Assembly: GCA_942491105.1 (NCBI GenBank)
Contig: CALNZX010000002.1
Span: 124,001-188,000, forward strand
DNA: 64,000 bases
Direction of reading: 5' to 3'
Source of the DNA: JBBEAM01 sp942491105
GTDB lineage: Bacteria > Pseudomonadota > Alphaproteobacteria > Kiloniellales > DSM-21159
The position numbers and the translations under genes were made by a program. Shown piece by piece: positions 62,373 to 64,000 of the stretch. The notes beneath the pieces are model-generated. The model ran no database searches and was not told where the DNA came from. It worked only from the letters and a program-made list of their open reading frames with translations. Numbering within the stretch: the stretch's first letter is position 1; the number at the start of each line of letters is the position of its first letter.

Positions 62373-63299
62373 CTAGAGATTGAGGACACGCACGGGGCGC
62401 AGCTCTCCGGCCTCCAAACGGACGATCGCCACAGGCTTTCCTTCAGCCATGGCACAGATCGTATCTCCGCTCACGAGACCGTGGATTCGCTCCGCATTCG
62501 ATCGCACAAGCATCGATATCGCCTGTCCGTTGCGGAGCCGCCGAGCCTCGGCGTCCGTCAAGACAACAGCCGGGATGTCGTCCAGCCCTGTCTCGACCGG
62601 GAGTAACTTCTCCACGGCGGCGGCACAATCACTCAGCCGCTCGAGAGATTCAAGAGAAATCGCGCCGTCCTCGGTGAAGGGTCCAACGCTCAAGCGGCGC
62701 AAGGCAACGACATGCGCGTGGCAGCCGAGCGCCTCGCCGAGGTCGCGCGCCAGCGAGCGCACGTAGGTGCCCTTGCCGCAGCGCGCCTCGAACACGGCGT
62801 GATCGGCATCGGGACGTTCGAGCAATTCCAGGCTATCGACCCGCACTGGCCGGGCCGCCAGGTCCACCGCCTCGCCGCCGCGCGCCAGGTCGTAGGCGCG
62901 CTGGCCATCCACCTTGATGGCGGAGTAGCGCGGCGGAACCTGCGCGATATCGCCGACGAAACGGGGCAAAACGGCGAGGATCTCCGCCTCTTCGGGCCGT
63001 TGGTCGCTGGTCGCCTCGACCGCGCCCTCGGCGTCGTCGGTATCGCGCCGCTCGCCCCAACGCAGGGTGAAGCGGTAGGTCTTCGCGCCATCCATGACAT
63101 AGGAAACGGTTTTGGTGGCCTCGCCGAAGGCTAGCGGCAGAAGGCCCGTTGCCAAGGGGTCGAGCGTGCCGCCATGGCCGACCTTACGGGCGTCGAGCAG
63201 ATGGCGGACACGGTTGACGACGTCGCTCGAAGTCATGCCCGCCGGCTTGTCGATCACCAGCCAGCCATTGATCTCCTGGCCCTTACGCCTGCGGCTCAT
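62373..63299 (-). CDS. truB: tRNA pseudouridine-55 synthase TruB
   Basis: A 308-residue pseudouridine synthase. The catalytic aspartate is Asp47 in GHGGTLDPLATGLLPLAFG. The family GWLVIDKPAGMTSSDVVN opens the domain. ARCGKGTYVRSLARDLGEALG is the third signature. A PUA-like region covers about 240-308. It isomerises U55 in the T-loop of tRNAs. Its first 17 bp overlap rbfA, so translation is coupled. It is followed by rpsO. Confidence 0.97.
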   Translation of the reverse strand: MSRRRKGQEINGWLVIDKPAGMTSSDVVNRVRHLLDARKVGHGGTLDPLATGLLPLAFGEATKTVSYVMDGAKTYRFTLRWGERRDTDDAEGAVEATSDQRPEEAEILAVLPRFVGDIAQVPPRYSAIKVDGQRAYDLARGGEAVDLAARPVRVDSLELLERPDADHAVFEARCGKGTYVRSLARDLGEALGCHAHVVALRRLSVGPFTEDGAISLESLERLSDCAAAVEKLLPVETGLDDIPAVVLTDAEARRLRNGQAISMLVRSNAERIHGLVSGDTICAMAEGKPVAIVRLEAGELRPVRVLNL

Positions 63300-63720
63300 C
63301 TTCGTCCTCCGCGGACTCTGCTTCGCTCTGTCCGGCGGAGTCCAGATCGCGGCGCACCCGGTCGCGCTGCAGCACGGAGTCGATACGGCTTGCCTCGTCG
63401 AAGGAGCGATCCGGCTGAAAGCTCAAGCTGGGCAGGCTGCGCAGGCGCAGCTCGCGGCCCAGCTCACGGCGCAGGAAGGGCGCCGCGCGGGTCAATGCCG
63501 CGACCGTGGTCTCCATGCCCGCGCCGCCGAGCGGCGTAACGAAGGCAGTGGCGTTGCGCAGGTCGGGACTGATCCGCACCTCGGTCACCGTGATGGTGGT
63601 GCCGATCAAATCGGGATCGCGCAGATGCCCACGCGCCAGCACCTCGGCGAGCACGTGCCGAATTTCTTCGCCAACGCGCAGCTGACGCTGGCTCGGCGCC
63701 TTGGAGGATTGCCGGGTCAT
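63283..63720 (-). CDS. rbfA: 30S ribosome-binding factor RbfA
   Basis: A 145-residue RbfA with the KH-like fold: QRQLRVGEEIRHVLAEVLARG at the N-terminus, DLIGTTITVTEVRISPDLRNATAFV in the middle (in two halves) and LRLRSLPSLSFQPDRSFDEASRID at the end. An acidic tail (Ser/Glu/Asp-rich, about 125-145) extends past the core. It helps 16S rRNA processing and cold adaptation. It overlaps truB by 17 bp and follows infB with a 57-bp gap. Confidence 0.95.
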   Translation of the reverse strand: MTRQSSKAPSQRQLRVGEEIRHVLAEVLARGHLRDPDLIGTTITVTEVRISPDLRNATAFVTPLGGAGMETTVAALTRAAPFLRRELGRELRLRSLPSLSFQPDRSFDEASRIDSVLQRDRVRRDLDSAGQSEAESAEDEDEPQA

Positions 63721-63777
63721 GGCCCTATTTCCTGGCCTTGGGCATCAAAAATCGACGCAAGAGGAGGTCGAAACGGA

Positions 63778-64000
63778 TCAGAGCGTGCGCGCGGTCTCGA
63801 CGAGCTCGTAACACTCGATCTGATCGCCAACCTGGATGTCCTGATAGTTTTCAAAGGCCATGCCGCACTCGTAGCCGCTCTGCACCTCCTTCACCTCGTC
63901 CTTGAACCGCTTCAGCGTCTTCAAGGCGCCGTCGTGGATCACAACGTTGTCGCGCAGCAACCGGACCTTGGCGCCGCGTTTGACCGTGCCTTCGGTGATG
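63778..64000 (-). CDS. infB: Translation initiation factor IF-2, C-terminal fragment
   Basis: The last 73 residues of IF2 run off the right edge of the window. The segment VIHDGALKTLKRFKDEVKEVQ, with the conserved GYECGMAFENYQDIQVGDQIECYELVE (in two parts), is the C-terminal C2 domain that binds fMet-tRNA. The order infB-rbfA-truB-rpsO-pnp is the standard operon. The 5' portion lies outside the window. Confidence 0.95.
   Translation of the reverse strand, partial: ITEGTVKRGAKVRLLRDNVVIHDGALKTLKRFKDEVKEVQSGYECGMAFENYQDIQVGDQIECYELVETARTL

Overview
The window is a 64 kb stretch of a GC-rich alphaproteobacterial chromosome, most like the Rhodospirillales and relatives. The evidence is gene content and order: hsp20 followed by a DUF1150 gene; an irr regulator divergent from fabA-fabB-fabI; rpsT next to dnaA-dnaN-recF-gyrB; the lptCAB-rpoN-hpf-ptsN block; ubiE-ubiB-coaBC-dut; and rbfA-truB-rpsO-pnp. 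Almost all of it is housekeeping core. I saw no rRNA, tRNA, insertion sequence, prophage or CRISPR array.

Layout. 0-6 kb: accessory metabolism (YrhK-type membrane protein, PilZ protein, TauD-type dioxygenase convergent with an HpcH/HpaI aldolase, LysR regulator, MFS transporter) and a small heat-shock pair. 6-13 kb: a minus-strand block running kdsD, lptC, lptA, lptB, rpoN, hpf, ptsN (LPS transport, sigma-54, ribosome hibernation, PTS-Ntr), preceded by a ribonuclease D gene. 13-26 kb: NDUFA9-like protein, uppP, gltD-gltB (glutamate synthase), GST, TPR protein, SDR, hydrolase and a GT4 glycosyltransferase. 26-36.3 kb: thrS and infC, then minus-strand dnaA, dnaN, recF, gyrB behind rpsT. 36.4-40.7 kb: an accessory island with a TetR-led set of VOC, SRPBCC and SnoaL-like small proteins, plus a cupin gene and a NemR-like repressor. 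40.8-49 kb: enoyl-CoA hydratase, mutM, ubiE-ubiB, coaBC-dut, an Rrf2 regulator, a MoeB/ThiF protein and a GNAT. 49-53 kb: 2-hydroxyacid dehydrogenase with a tiny Cys-rich partner, SH3 protein, ArnA-decarboxylase-like SDR and GT2. 53-59 kb: irr, rubrerythrin, CCG-type Fe-S protein and DUF3501 on the minus strand, with fabA-fabB-fabI on the plus strand. 59-64 kb: GDPD, pnp, rpsO, truB, rbfA and the 3' end of infB.

The observations I rate highest are these. (1) A perfect inverted repeat resembling an Irr box (ATTAGAA-N3-TTCTAAT) sits directly upstream of a -35 element in front of the rubrerythrin / Fe-S protein / DUF3501 operon, which itself lies just downstream of irr. (2) The TetR at 36464 has its operator filling the promoter spacer and its ATG where transcription should start, so its mRNA is probably leaderless. 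(3) A perfect NemR-type operator lies just downstream of the promoter of a cupin gene followed by a NemR-like repressor. (4) MutM has lost three of its four zinc-finger cysteines. (5) infC appears to start at an AUA codon behind a perfect Shine-Dalgarno sequence. (6) Three 11-bp phased repeats lie upstream of dnaA.
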